The position numbers were made by a program, and so were the translations under genes. Below are positions 9,909-20,370 of a stretch of 64,000 nucleotides of DNA, in pieces; position 1 is the first letter of the stretch, and each line of letters begins with the position of its first letter. Below the pieces are notes generated by a model. That model did no database searches and had not been told where the DNA came from. It saw only the letters and a list, made by a program, of their open reading frames with translations. The DNA comes from Mayamaea pseudoterrestris (Eukaryota > Bacillariophyta > Bacillariophyceae > Sellaphorales > Sellaphoraceae), in contig BROI01000023.1 of the NCBI GenBank assembly GCA_027923505.1, positions 124,001 to 188,000 of the forward strand, in the 5' to 3' direction.

Positions 9909-11364
9909 ATGGCGGACGAGCCTTCCGAGCCGGAGAATCAGCCCAAGGACGAGGTCAGTGCTAGCGATCCTGTCATTGGATCGGCAGCCTTGCGTCCCTT
10001 GTTTCTCGGTAACTTGTTCATGGACTACTCGCCGGAAACTGTCAAGGAAACATTTGAGCTGCCGTTTCAACCCAGCGCGAATCTTACGTTTGAGTCCATT
10101 CCAGTTGACCGCATCGACAACAAGCGAGGATTCTGTTTTGTCTACTTGAAGGATGCCAAGAGCGAAGCGGACAAGGAGCGGATTGAAGCCTACGTCAAGG
10201 CGATTGAAGGAGTGTAAGCACAAATCCTACATTTTTGAGAGTGGAGCGTCGTCTGTCTGTTTCTTCTTCATCATCATGCTGCTGCTGCTCCCTACTACTA
10301 CTTCGTCATCCACGAATAATTGCGGCGTGGTATATTCGTGGTTTCCACTGTGTCTTCTCCTACGCTGCAGCTCCTACTAGTGCTTGCTGGCTGCAACTGC
10401 AACTACGATATTTCACCTTTAAGCGAGGTAAAATGCCTTCCTCATTTTTAAGGCCGATCTACTCCCGACTAGCTTTTCTTGTTCATCGTCATGTCGAGCC
10501 AATGAACTACATTCGTCTTCTACATGTGCTACACATTGGCTTCCACTTTCTACTGACCATGATCTTACACACCCAACCTTCTTCTCCTTTACTACACAAA
10601 CAAATCCTTCTTGACCTCTGTCAACCGTTTCTCTCAGCAAAATTCCTCAAGTTTCGAATGCATTGCGCATCGAGTTTGCCCGCGGTGATGGCCGCGTCAA
10701 GCGCAAGGAGGACGAGCGCCGCCGCAACATTGCTCCAAGTGACACACTCTTTGTGGTCAACTTTCACGAAGCCACGACGCGGCGTGAAGACTTGGAAATG
10801 CTCTTTGGGCCATTTGGAGAGTTGCAGCGGATTGATATGAAGCGGAACTATGCGTTTGTGCAGTTTCAAACCATTGAGCAAGCGACCAAGGCCAAGGAAG
10901 CGACGAACGGCGGCAAGTTGGATCAGTCGGTATTGACGGTGGAGTATGTCGCGAGCAGGAGTGCGTCAAGCGGTGGCGGTGGCGGCGGTCGTCGCGGTGA
11001 TGGCTATGGGGATCGTCGTGGTGGTGGTGGCCGAGACAGAAACTATGATCGCGACAGGCGTGGACCTCCTCGTGGAGGTGGGGGTCGCGATCGCTACGAG
11101 GACCGCTATGAACGACGCTCGCGCAGTCCCCCGCGCTACCGGGATGATCGTCGACCACGATCGCGCTCAAGGTCGCCTCCGAGGTACAATGATCGTTCTT
11201 CTTACCGTGGGAGCCGCAGCCCACCGCGGTATGACGATCGCGACTTTCGGGACCGCCGTCCTCACTCGCCTGATGCAGGTTATCGTGCCAGGAGCCCGGA
11301 CCGAGACCGCGATGGTTTTCGTGGTGACAGGGACCGTGGTATGGAACGCGGTTACAGGTCGTAA
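9909..11364 (+). CDS. SR splicing factor, two RRMs plus RS tail (RS-type)
   Basis: Exons 9909-10213 and 10638-11364 give 343 residues. RRM1 (about residues 31-117) has RNP2 LFLGNL and RNP1 RGFCFVYL; the intron splits RRM1 before its last strand (ALRIEFARG). RRM2 (about 138-205) has LFVVNF and RNYAFVQF, ending in SVLTVEYA-like VLTVEYV. A Gly/Arg-rich hinge and then an Arg-Ser/Asp-rich tail with repeated RSRSPPRY-like units follow. The RRM2 sequence and order resemble plant RS31/RS40-type SR proteins, which bind exonic enhancers and recruit the spliceosome in the nucleus. The 424-bp intron is by far the longest in the left part of the window; long introns in SR genes are often alternatively spliced for self-regulation (inference here). 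The promoter contains the 42-bp array A. Confidence 0.88.
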
Positions 11365-11527
11365 GGTTAAGCACGACCATTGAATACTTTGGATATTGCT
11401 ATTTGTGTGTGGGCTCAAGACCTGGGATGCATGGCTTGGCGACGTATATGTAAGGAGATGACTCGACTACCTTAAATATTAAACATCCTAGTAATATAAA
11501 TATCAATCAGACTTGAAGCATCATAAA

Positions 11528-13861
11528 TTACGTCGCTTCGGAGATGCGCGTGCATATACCAGCCAGAAAGTTCAAAGGATCAGCCTGCGCCCTGCTACCA
11601 TGCACTGCCAGGCTATCGTCGCGTACCCCATCGTTGGCCGCAAATCGAGCCTCATTGAATGGGTCGCGATAATCCAGCTGCATTTCGAATCCTTCCTCTT
11701 CCTCCTCCTCTATGTCGTCACTAGCGTTCCAACTGACTCCGCGACGTGGCGGTGTCATGACTGGTGCTCGAGGTAGAATTGGCTGCTGTGAATCAGGCGG
11801 TTGCTGCAGGTTTCGATAGGGAAAGACTCCTCGATCAATTGAACGACAAGGTTCAAAGGCATCCATAAGAGAGCATAGATCCTGGCAGTCTAGCTCAATG
11901 ATCTGCTGATAGGCGCATTTGATTTCGTCAACCACCAATGTACCATCTCGGTCAGTATCCCATTCTTCTCCGTCCAACCGCAGAAATGCTCGCGTCAAGA
12001 CCTGCAATAGTGCCAAAACAGTCTCAATGGTTCGTCGTAGCTGCAAGCCAAGCGTCGAAACGTAGCGGGGAGGTGAATGATGCGTCGTAATTGTCGTCGA
12101 TAGTGAGACATTGCTTGTCATGGGAGTGTGATCGTCAGGCGGCAGCGAAAAGACGGAGCTGTCTCCTCCCCGACGAACCATTTCAGGACTTTCTGGTGGA
12201 ATAATGCCAAGAGCCGGTCGAATGCCTTCCTTCAGTTGGTACATCTTGGTTGCCTTTTCCGCCATGGACATGTAGACAAGTTGTCGGCAGAACAGGAGGC
12301 TATCACGAAACATGTCGAAACTTTCTGGGCTATCAACATGTGCCTTATTTTCTGTCGGCAAATGTTCAGCGTCCACCTTTTGCAGCATGTCATTCAACTT
12401 ACGGACAATACTTGCGCGACTGTCCTTTGCGAATCCAGTCACCAAACCATCCTTATCAAGGCACGTCTTGGTGAACCAATTGCCGTACGAGGCCGACTCG
12501 CCAATCGCTTCGACTTGCGCGACAAGCTCCACGTCGTCCTGCAGTCGCTCCAATACGTGAGAAAACAAGTCTTCTAGTTGACGTCGTTCCTTGGCATTCA
12601 TTTCGGTCTTGCCATTGTCATTGTGTTCGCGACTTGCATCCACGCTGCCATCATCCACACTAATGGTTCGACTCCAAACAATATCATCGTGTTCCATATT
12701 GGCAGCAGCCGAGTAACTCATGGCACTCAAGTCGCGAGGATCAGTATCATCTTCGATGCTATTTTTGAATGCGAGAAGATAGTCTCCATGGTGATGACGC
12801 AAGACAACCTCCGTTCCGGTCGGCGGCGCATCGATAATTGGAGCAATGTCGTACATGTCGCTAGAATTATGAGGGTCAAGCAGCTTGGCGCGGGACGAAA
12901 ACGACGTGTCAAGGATAGCTGCAGATTCTGCTAATGGTGGTTGATGTTGCTGGCTACGGCCTTGCTGCTGCTGCTTGGCTGCTGCGAGGGATGATGGTGA
13001 CGCTACCATGGCACTGTCTTGGGTAGGACTGTGGGCTCTTTTCGAAACGTTGTTTCTTGGTGGTGAGTTGAGAGGTTGGTACGGCATGAAAGGTTGCTGC
13101 ATGTTGCGTTGATAACGAGTTGGCAAGACGTTTGATTGTGAGGGAGGAGGGACGTACGGTGCCCGAAAGTGGTCATCGTCCTGTTGAAGATCAAACGTTG
13201 GAGTATCAAGCGGATAAAATGTTGGCGGCGGAAGAATGCTCATGCTCATAGCTTTTGACCTTGCAAGTGGCTGATCCGTCTTGGCATTAAATGGCTTGGA
13301 GTAATCTAGCGCAACTGCTTGCTGCTTGTATTGTTGTTGAGCAACTAGGGCACCAACTGCAGTTCGGGCTCGTCCCGGAACCAGATTCGGAGAGGTTGCG
13401 ACGTCATCCGCCGACCAAGACGCGTAGAAACTTGAAGTTGATATCGGAGGAGATGAAATTGTACCTTGTAGCGACCAGCTGCTCGAAATTCGTCTTGATG
13501 GGGCTAATTGTTGACTGTCATGAACAGCAGTTTCGAGCGTATTCGGTCGATTATTTGTTGAAGTGCTCAATGGATGACTAGCTTTCCTTGCTCCAGTCAA
13601 GAACTCCTCTGGCAGCGACAAGCGTCTTCGAATCTGTTGAAATGATTGTCGAGGCTTTAAGCCTTCTGGAGTCGAGGGCGCGTGTATGGCTGGAACGACA
13701 ATGACAGCAGCAGCATCGTCGTCCCCATATGTTTCACTCGTGCTTGCCGTCACCAAGGGAGGCACTTGACTACTTGACGAATCAGATGAGGAAATGGACG
13801 GAACCATTGAATGCGATGATGCTTGTCGTTTCCAGACAAAGGAGAGGAGGTTGAGCGACAT
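11528..13861 (-). CDS. Large disordered protein with one EF-hand
   Basis: An intronless frame of about 777 residues from the first ATG (MSLNLLSFVWKR). The first 400 residues are Ser/Pro/Gln-rich and look disordered, with a poly-Gln-like patch (AAKQQQQGRSQQHQ). Residues about 430-600 are more ordered, starting with a helical stretch (RRQLEDLFSHVLERLQDDVE). Near residue 635 a canonical EF-hand loop is readable (DTDRDGTLVVDE: Asp at 1, 3 and 5, Gly at 6, Glu at 12), followed by a helix. No second intact EF-hand was seen. The C-terminus contains an acidic run. Calcium binding is inferred from the loop; the overall function is unknown. It converges with the SR gene, whose stop is about 160 bp away. 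Confidence 0.75.
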   Translation of the reverse strand: MSLNLLSFVWKRQASSHSMVPSISSSDSSSSQVPPLVTASTSETYGDDDAAAVIVVPAIHAPSTPEGLKPRQSFQQIRRRLSLPEEFLTGARKASHPLSTSTNNRPNTLETAVHDSQQLAPSRRISSSWSLQGTISSPPISTSSFYASWSADDVATSPNLVPGRARTAVGALVAQQQYKQQAVALDYSKPFNAKTDQPLARSKAMSMSILPPPTFYPLDTPTFDLQQDDDHFRAPYVPPPSQSNVLPTRYQRNMQQPFMPYQPLNSPPRNNVSKRAHSPTQDSAMVASPSSLAAAKQQQQGRSQQHQPPLAESAAILDTSFSSRAKLLDPHNSSDMYDIAPIIDAPPTGTEVVLRHHHGDYLLAFKNSIEDDTDPRDLSAMSYSAAANMEHDDIVWSRTISVDDGSVDASREHNDNGKTEMNAKERRQLEDLFSHVLERLQDDVELVAQVEAIGESASYGNWFTKTCLDKDGLVTGFAKDSRASIVRKLNDMLQKVDAEHLPTENKAHVDSPESFDMFRDSLLFCRQLVYMSMAEKATKMYQLKEGIRPALGIIPPESPEMVRRGGDSSVFSLPPDDHTPMTSNVSLSTTITTHHSPPRYVSTLGLQLRRTIETVLALLQVLTRAFLRLDGEEWDTDRDGTLVVDEIKCAYQQIIELDCQDLCSLMDAFEPCRSIDRGVFPYRNLQQPPDSQQPILPRAPVMTPPRRGVSWNASDDIEEEEEEGFEMQLDYRDPFNEARFAANDGVRDDSLAVHGSRAQADPLNFLAGICTRISEAT

Positions 13862-14265
13862 GTTAAAGGAGTTGCTTGCAGGTTGATTGTCGATGGGATG
13901 CAATGATATGACAGGCGATGCTTAGTTGTTCACTCGCGTAGGATTCAGGGTTTCAATCGACTGCAATTTGACAGCACTTGGAGACGATGTGAGTCGAGGT
14001 CGAGTCCGACTACGTAGTCCGGCACCTCTATCTATGATTCCCAATGTTTCAATACTCCCATTGCCGGGAGAGGAATTTTGCGAGCGATGAAGGTGCGGCT
14101 GATTTTGAATTAGCCGTTACGACTTTCATGCCTAACTACAAAACGTGTTCAATCGTGATGAGACAGAATGATAGTCTGACCGGTTCTCAGGTTGCCGCAA
14201 GCTGGACCATGAGATATTGCCGTCGCCTGCGTCTTTCCTTACTCATTTATTTGCTAACCATCATC
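13862..14265. other. Divergent intergenic region
   Basis: A spacer of about 400 bp between the start of the EF-hand gene (minus) and the L34 gene (plus); it should hold both promoters. An upstream extension of the L34 frame is open through most of it, but it lacks family features and is not annotated. Confidence 0.4.
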
Positions 14266-14643
14266 ATGTCTCTCATTATGCGCTCGGTCGCGCAAAACAC
14301 TAGCCTAGCGTCATTGGCTATGAGATCTCAAACCTTTGTCTCTCAATCAATGTTTAAAAATCGACGGATCATGATTGCGACCAACAACAGCGTGACATTT
14401 GGATTTCCTTTCTTGAACATGATACCATGTCAAGCGACTGCAACATCATCTCTAGCATCAATTAAACTACTGCCATCACTCTTCGACATAACTGTTTGGT
14501 GGATCAAACGAACGTTTCAGCCATCCATTATTCGTAAGAAGCGCAAGACTGGTTTCTTGGTGAGGCAGCGGACCGTCGGAGGAAGGCGGACGCTCAATCG
14601 ACGCAGACACAAGGGTCGCATGCGATTGGGAGGTGGTATTTGA
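14266..14643 (+). CDS. MRPL34: Mitochondrial large-subunit ribosomal protein bL34m
   Basis: The last 45 residues are a full bacterial-type L34: [17 protein letters not shown] then [15 protein letters not shown] and KGRMRL, matching the KRT[FY]QPS ... GFL.R..T..GR..L..RR pattern. Bacterial L34 is about 44-46 residues, so the preceding 80 residues are an extension. Starting at [10 protein letters not shown] this extension is rich in Ser, Arg and Met with few acids, as expected for a mitochondrial targeting presequence. L34 in stramenopile plastids is usually plastid-encoded, so a nuclear copy with this leader is most simply mitochondrial. A longer frame from 14044 exists, but its extra 74 residues do not improve the fit. 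Confidence 0.85.
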   Translation: MSLIMRSVAQNTSLASLAMRSQTFVSQSMFKNRRIMIATNNSVTFGFPFLNMIPCQATATSSLASIKLLPSLFDITVWWIKRTFQPSIIRKKRKTGFLVRQRTVGGRRTLNRRRHKGRMRLGGGI

Positions 14644-15768
14644 TCTTCAAGTGCTCATCCTAAATGATTGAAAGAGTTGGAATATCTGGAGATGATGAGA
14701 TGGAAAGGATAATTGCATGTAGTGATGGAACGAACAGCGAACAGTGCGTCTGAAGCTTATTTTCACAGCACGAATATATTATTCAATAGCAACTAGATTA
14801 TAGGCCTGCTGGCTTCATATTATTACAGTATCGTCGCTGAAAACATGCAAACTGCTCGCTGCAGACAAACTTGAGGTACTCGTGAGCTTGTAAACAACTC
14901 GTCAGAGGCAGTAGAGGATGCCGAACTGATAGTCGACAAGAATGTCGATCATCCATAAAAGCCGATACCGCTTTGCAATTAATTACCATCGTGACTCATC
15001 CTCTCCTGATTTTCGTCAACAATATTGGTGTTAAGCGTGTAGCCAATGTTAAAGACCAATTGATGCAAGCATTCCTCGACTATGCACGCATCCAATTCAA
15101 GTTGCGCATGTTCAACGCATCGTCCAAAGCTGCCAAACAGATCTCCACTTCGTCTCACGAATTAATCGTCAGATGTACCATGTAAGTGACCACGCAGTAT
15201 CAGTTTGGATCACAAGGCGAGCATAGCGTTGTTGTTGTCGTCGTCGTCCCAAGTCAAGCTCCGCAACAAAAACTCCTTTCTTTCCAAAATAGTTCTTCGC
15301 CAAATGCAAACGATGTAGTGTTGTCATTCGACCTCTTTCTCCGTCGAATAAGAGGCATAATCTTGGTGTCCTTGGTCGGTGCGACAGAAGCATTTGCGAG
15401 TCGTTGCAGGAAATGTTGCTTCCTTCTCAGCATTGTCGTTACTACTTTCAACTGCACTGTCCTCCAAATTCTTGCGCTCACGTCCCCTTTGCTAGGTTGC
15501 TGTAGATTGATTTCATTCGTCTTTTGTTTCAGCTTCTGCTATCGCTTGCATTTCGTTCCTGCTGCGAGGATGAAACAAATATTGATGGCTCAAGTTCTTG
15601 TTGGTTTTCATCCTCATTATTTTGCGGCTCTTGACTCATTGTCATTCAGCGACTGCGACCATAACCGAGGGCATGAAGATCTTCCATGCTGCATATTCGC
15701 TTCGAATAACATGGAGGTACCGTATTGGTGTTGAAGCTTGCTGACTTGCACGGTCGTCCGCCATGGTC
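14644..15768. other. Intergenic stretch with scattered coding-like fragments
   Basis: About 1.1 kb without an intact gene. On the minus strand, from 15639 down, short protein-like pieces occur in different frames: MSQEPQNNEDENQQELEPSI, then NLEDSAVESSNDNAEKEA, then ELDLGRRRQQQRYARLVIQ. They are separated by stops and frame changes without clear splice sites. A plus-strand 70-codon frame (14973-15185) ending next to a GTAAGT is also present. This could be a decayed acidic-protein gene or an unresolved multi-exon gene. Confidence 0.3.
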
Positions 15769-15964
15769 AACGAGTGCCAGTGGTAAACTTCACAAGGCAA
15801 TAGTACGAAACGAGTGCCAGTGTCAATTACGTCATTAGGCAATAGTATGAAACGATTGCCAGTGAAAACTGCGTCATAAGGCTGTAGTAAGAAACGATTG
15901 CCAGTGAAAACTGCGTCAGAAGGCAATATTATGAAACGAGTGCCAGTGTCAATTACGTCATTCT
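15769..15964 (-). repeat. 42-bp minisatellite array B (about five copies, inverted relative to array A)
   Basis: Roughly five 42-bp units, the reverse complement of array A. On the plus strand each unit starts AAACGAGTGCCAGTGTCA or AAACGATTGCCAGTGAAA and contains TTACGTCA or TGCGTCA. The first unit is divergent and the last is cut short. The two middle units share the variant GATTGCCAGTGAAAACTGCG, showing local homogenisation. The array ends about 140 bp upstream of the AP-3 beta ATG at 16107. Confidence 0.9.
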
Positions 15965-16106
15965 TTCATTCCCGCTTGCTGGAATGGATCGTCGCGAACA
16001 ACCACACACCTCGAGCCGTTTCTCTCGTCGCATCATTCTCTTTGCTCCAACACAATTTTCTATATACTCGCTACTCTCTTTTACAGTACCTTCGTCTATT
16101 AAATAC

Positions 16107-19100
16107 ATGGCATCCAGCATGTGGTCCGCTCTGGAGGGTCAAATGACGGCTGCCATGGGTCATCCAATCAGCACTAGCAGCAGTGCGATTGCTTCATCAA
16201 CGCCTGCATCAGCACCAGCTTCCTTCATTGATCCAAACCGCTACTTGCACCAGCAACTTGCATCCGCTCTATCAACGTTTGGAGGAGACGCTCAGTATTG
16301 GGACGAGTCAATCAGTCCAGCCAGTATTCGCGAAACGCTGAGCAAGGCTGATCCAAATAATATCGATTCCGCCTCCGATTTACTCCGCCCCATGAAATGG
16401 CTGCTCGCCTGCATTAGCAAGGGCCGCAACGTGAGTGACTACTTTATGCTCGTCGTCAAGCTGGTTGGGTGCAAGTCACTGGAGGTTCGCATTCTGGTGT
16501 ACACGTACTTGGTGCAGTACGCTGACTACGACGCTTCGACGCGTGAGCTTTCACTACTCAGCATCAACGCCTTTCAAAAGGGACTCGCCGATCGATCGGA
16601 TCGCATTCGCGCCATGGCGCTTCGAGTCTTGACGAGTGTTCGATTGTCCGATATACTGCAGATTCAAATACTGGCAGTGCAAAAGTGTACGCGCGATGAA
16701 AGTCCGTACGTGCGCAAGTGTGCGGCGACTGCTGTGGGAAAATTGGCCGAGCGATGCGCACGCGACAATGAACAGTTGACGCTGCTGACGGAACTGGTAC
16801 ATCAGCTACTGGCATCGGATACGTGCTGCATGGTACTCACTTCGGCTGTGGCGGCGCTGGAGGAAGTTTGGAAACATAGTGCTACCGGCGGTGGAGATGA
16901 CAAATTAACGTTGCAAAAGGAACAACTTTCTGGATTGCATTCATCCTATCGCAAGCTTTGTCACTTGCTCACAGACATGGACGAATGGGGGCAAGTCATT
17001 GTGTTGGATGTACTGCAAAGATATGCGCGATGCTTCTTTTGCAAGCCACCGAATGTTGGAACGGCCGAACGCTTGGACCGACAGCGACGGGTGAGAAGGC
17101 TGGTGCATGGATTGGAGCAACCAGTATATACCAAGAATGGCGCTGTTGGCGATGATGATAATAAAAATGGAGGATCAAGCATTGCGACTGCTGCGTCTTC
17201 AACGTCTACGGACGTGTTTGGCGATGTAACAATGAATAAAAACTCCGCCGTGTCAGCTGCAACCAGTGCACTGCCACCACATCCGAACGCAAATGGTCCT
17301 CGCAAAGTCAAGCGTAAGGTAGTCAAAAAGGGGTTTTATAGCGACGAGGAAGACTCATCCACTGAGGAGGAAGTGTATGAGGACCCAGTCTCAGGGCAAG
17401 CATTGCCAATGTCAACGGCGTTTCGGGAACCAGTCGCATTGAACACGCACATATCAGTCTTTCGAGATAATGCAACTACAGGAGACAATGGTAATAACAA
17501 CAATCAACAACAATCAGCATCGGCGTTACTTTCTGATAGTGAAGACTCTCAGCTCGACTCAGACCATCGCCTTTTGCTACATTCGGCCATGCCATTGTTG
17601 AAGTCGCGCAACGCTGGCGTTGTCTTAGCCGTTTGTAGTCTTTTGTATTACTGCGGTGTCGCCAGCGTTTACGTGAGGGCCAGCATGGGGCGAGCGTTGG
17701 TTCGCATACACCGCGACAAGCGAGAGATTCAACACGTTGTGCTTGCGTCCATTCGCATGCTAGCGCGAGAATGTCCGTCGGCTTTTGGTCCATTCCTTCC
17801 CGACTTTTTCGTCAAGGCCATGGATCCGCCTTTTACACGCATTGTAAAGCTTGATATATTGACAAGTTTGGCGTTGGACCCGAAGACAATTCAAGTTGTG
17901 CTGGAGGAATTGCGAATACATGTTCACGACGCTGATGTCGAGTTTGCCTGTGCCGCGATTCGCGCTGTCGGACGAGTCGTTGAAACGGCTCGAATAGTCC
18001 ATGATCGGCGAGGTCAGCAGACGCAGCAAATGGTGCCGGAGCGAGCGGCTGCCAATCTAGTGGCGTTAAACGCCCTCTTTGGACTTGTCACGTGTACTCG
18101 AACGAGCCGGATCAAGGCTGTTGTCGGTGAATGTGTTGTGACAATGCAGTTGATTCTGCAATTGCTTTGGAGCGACGCAGGTGACCATGGGGAATTACTG
18201 CATATCAATGATCCAAATCACATTCAAGCGCTTGCCTGCAAGAGAATACTGTTGCTCTTGGTCAGTACTTTGTCGCAACGAGTGAACATTGACAAGGTTG
18301 ATGCAGCAATAAATAATGAGATAAATATCGATGAAGATGGTGGAGCAGGCTGCGAGCTGAGTAAGCTGGAAAATATAACTTCTTCGCTACCGTCGCAAGC
18401 TGTAGCGTCCGCCTTGTGGATCATAGGCGAAGCGTTGACGACGGTTTTTGATAATATATCATTTGTCGTTGAAACGCATCGATCTCAAATTTGTTCAGAG
18501 TTGGCGCGCCTTATTGTGCGAGCCTTTTTGGAGCTCAAATCGGAAGAGAAAGAGCAAGGCATACACCTGGCATGCAAGTTGTTGGTGTATAAAGCTATGG
18601 GAACGACGACTTCCAGGCCGGACGAAGGTCCGCTCTGTGAACAAATTCTTGCAATGGGCCGAATCGATATGCAACCAGACATTCGCGACCGTGCTAGATT
18701 TGTGAGTGCGCTGGTGCAAACTATGATTGGCTTCAATCATGATTCGGAAGGCTGCATTGAGCCACCAACTTTGCAGCGGTCATTAAGGATCGCTGATGCT
18801 GAAAGTATATTCATTAAGGCGAAAAACGCGCCCTCGTTACTTCCACTGGTGGAAGAAAAACAGGAAGCTTTGCGCTTTGGTACGTTGAGCAGTTTAGTTG
18901 GACACCGAGCGAGAGCTTACGTGAATCTGCCACCGTGGGCGACCGAAAACAGTTCCAGCGACTTGCGAGAGGCATCAAAGCCGAATCAATCAATAGCAGC
19001 AATAGTGAATAGAAGTGATCGACGAAAGGATAGCAACGGGCAATTTTACGACTCGAGTGACAGCGATAGCGACTCGTCATCAAGTTCGTCTAGTACTAAC

Positions 19101-20279
19101 AAGCATAGTTCTGACGATAGTGGCTTAAACAATGAAGACGAACACACGAAGGAGCAGCCACAATCCGTTCATGCCGACTTGACGCAGCTACAACCACAAC
19201 GACGTCAGGTTTTCCAGGCAGCACCGGAAATGCAGTTAGATAGAGCTGTCATGGCTCGACCGAGTTTGACAGCATTTGAAGATCGACATGGAGTTGAGGG
19301 AAGCTCGGAATCTGATTTAAATTCGTCATCATCCTCAGCCTCGTCGAGTAGCAGTGACCAATTCGCGGCAATGGATACTGCGCATACGGCGACAGGGCGA
19401 GAATCTGCAACTATGGATTTTATCTCGAGCGAAACACCAGGTTTACTTCAACCGGATGGGGACCGAAACGGCTCCTACATAGCAGATGATTTCAAAGGCA
19501 TGACACTAGCAACTCCTTCGAATGCCAACACGAGCACGTTGACGGAGCGCGAGACGAGCGACTGGACTTTACTAGTGCGGCCGGAGCATGCCAGCGGAGT
19601 CAGCGTCGAATCTCGTTACTTACGGGGTGAATTAAAGTGCAGAGAAGCATTGGTGCTTGGACTGAATGACGGATCGAGTCTGATTTGTCTCCAGATTCGA
19701 TTTAAAAACAAGAAGAGCTCAGGTACTTGCCGCAGCCTTCGCATCCAACAGAAAACAAATGCTAGCTCAACCACCGTGATTGGACCTCGTCGAGTTGTTC
19801 CGCCGCCCGAAATATTAGAATTGGCAGCCGGCGCTACAGAGACTGTCGTTGTCGCCATTCAGTTCGCCAGCATCTCCGACCGAGAAGGAGCTCTGCAAGC
19901 CAAGCTTGATTTTGGCTCCAGCACAGGGGCGGTTCCTCTTGTCATCAAGCCCCGACTCGGCGATCTTTTGCTGCCATGCAGGAATATAAACGCAGAGAGC
20001 TTTGACGCTGCGTTATCGCGACTTCAAGGTTTCCAGCGCGTCGAGTCAAAGTTGTCAAACCAAGATGTTGCGTTGGCGGCGGAGCGTTTGATGGGATCTC
20101 TGGCTCTGATTGCCCTTGCATGTAATGACCAGTCTCATAGATTCATGGGGACACTGCCAGCCTCGTCGGACCCAGTGTATATCCTGCTGTCGGAGGAAAA
20201 GCTGATTGTCTGCTGCGATCACGCTATGGCGGCGAATAACATCATGAACCACGCCAAACAAGCATTGCGAGGCATTTAG
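16107..20279 (+). CDS. AP3B: AP-3 adaptor complex subunit beta
   Basis: A single 4.17-kb exon encodes 1390 residues from MASSMWSALEG. AP-3 is a heterotetramer that sorts cargo from Golgi/endosomes to vacuole or lysosome-like organelles; beta is one of its two large subunits. The first 750 residues form an alpha-solenoid adaptin trunk with typical sentences such as GCKSLEVRILVYTYLVQYAD, RDESPYVRKCAATAVGKL and TRIVKLDILTSLALDPKTIQ. An insertion around residues 360-470 contains GFYSDEEDSSTEEEVYED, which resembles the acidic phospho-region I know from AP-3 beta and not from AP-1/2 beta. A long Ser/Asp-rich hinge (about 980-1130) follows, then a C-terminal ear-like domain. An upstream in-frame Met at 15984 would add 41 residues, beginning just after array B; the later start is preferred. 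Confidence 0.85.
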   Translation: MASSMWSALEGQMTAAMGHPISTSSSAIASSTPASAPASFIDPNRYLHQQLASALSTFGGDAQYWDESISPASIRETLSKADPNNIDSASDLLRPMKWLLACISKGRNVSDYFMLVVKLVGCKSLEVRILVYTYLVQYADYDASTRELSLLSINAFQKGLADRSDRIRAMALRVLTSVRLSDILQIQILAVQKCTRDESPYVRKCAATAVGKLAERCARDNEQLTLLTELVHQLLASDTCCMVLTSAVAALEEVWKHSATGGGDDKLTLQKEQLSGLHSSYRKLCHLLTDMDEWGQVIVLDVLQRYARCFFCKPPNVGTAERLDRQRRVRRLVHGLEQPVYTKNGAVGDDDNKNGGSSIATAASSTSTDVFGDVTMNKNSAVSAATSALPPHPNANGPRKVKRKVVKKGFYSDEEDSSTEEEVYEDPVSGQALPMSTAFREPVALNTHISVFRDNATTGDNGNNNNQQQSASALLSDSEDSQLDSDHRLLLHSAMPLLKSRNAGVVLAVCSLLYYCGVASVYVRASMGRALVRIHRDKREIQHVVLASIRMLARECPSAFGPFLPDFFVKAMDPPFTRIVKLDILTSLALDPKTIQVVLEELRIHVHDADVEFACAAIRAVGRVVETARIVHDRRGQQTQQMVPERAAANLVALNALFGLVTCTRTSRIKAVVGECVVTMQLILQLLWSDAGDHGELLHINDPNHIQALACKRILLLLVSTLSQRVNIDKVDAAINNEINIDEDGGAGCELSKLENITSSLPSQAVASALWIIGEALTTVFDNISFVVETHRSQICSELARLIVRAFLELKSEEKEQGIHLACKLLVYKAMGTTTSRPDEGPLCEQILAMGRIDMQPDIRDRARFVSALVQTMIGFNHDSEGCIEPPTLQRSLRIADAESIFIKAKNAPSLLPLVEEKQEALRFGTLSSLVGHRARAYVNLPPWATENSSSDLREASKPNQSIAAIVNRSDRRKDSNGQFYDSSDSDSDSSSSSSSTNKHSSDDSGLNNEDEHTKEQPQSVHADLTQLQPQRRQVFQAAPEMQLDRAVMARPSLTAFEDRHGVEGSSESDLNSSSSSASSSSSDQFAAMDTAHTATGRESATMDFISSETPGLLQPDGDRNGSYIADDFKGMTLATPSNANTSTLTERETSDWTLLVRPEHASGVSVESRYLRGELKCREALVLGLNDGSSLICLQIRFKNKKSSGTCRSLRIQQKTNASSTTVIGPRRVVPPPEILELAAGATETVVVAIQFASISDREGALQAKLDFGSSTGAVPLVIKPRLGDLLLPCRNINAESFDAALSRLQGFQRVESKLSNQDVALAAERLMGSLALIALACNDQSHRFMGTLPASSDPVYILLSEEKLIVCCDHAMAANNIMNHAKQALRGI

Positions 20280-20370
20280 GCTATGATGCGGAAGGACACT
20301 CTTAAAGTCAAATAACTGATTATCAGACGATAGTACTCATGGATAAACATATCTAAATGTACATTAAAAA

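Noticed and set aside
10235-10840. 201-codon plus-strand frame
   Set aside because: It lies mainly in the SR-gene intron and overlaps the well-supported RRM frame; composition is not protein-like.
10757-11418. Minus-strand frames of 207 and 83 codons over the SR gene
   Set aside because: They are mirror frames of the Arg/Ser- and Gly-rich coding sequence.
15984-16106. Longer N-terminus for AP-3 beta
   Set aside because: The extra 41 residues directly follow array B and do not look like an adaptin start; the Met at 16107 fits better.
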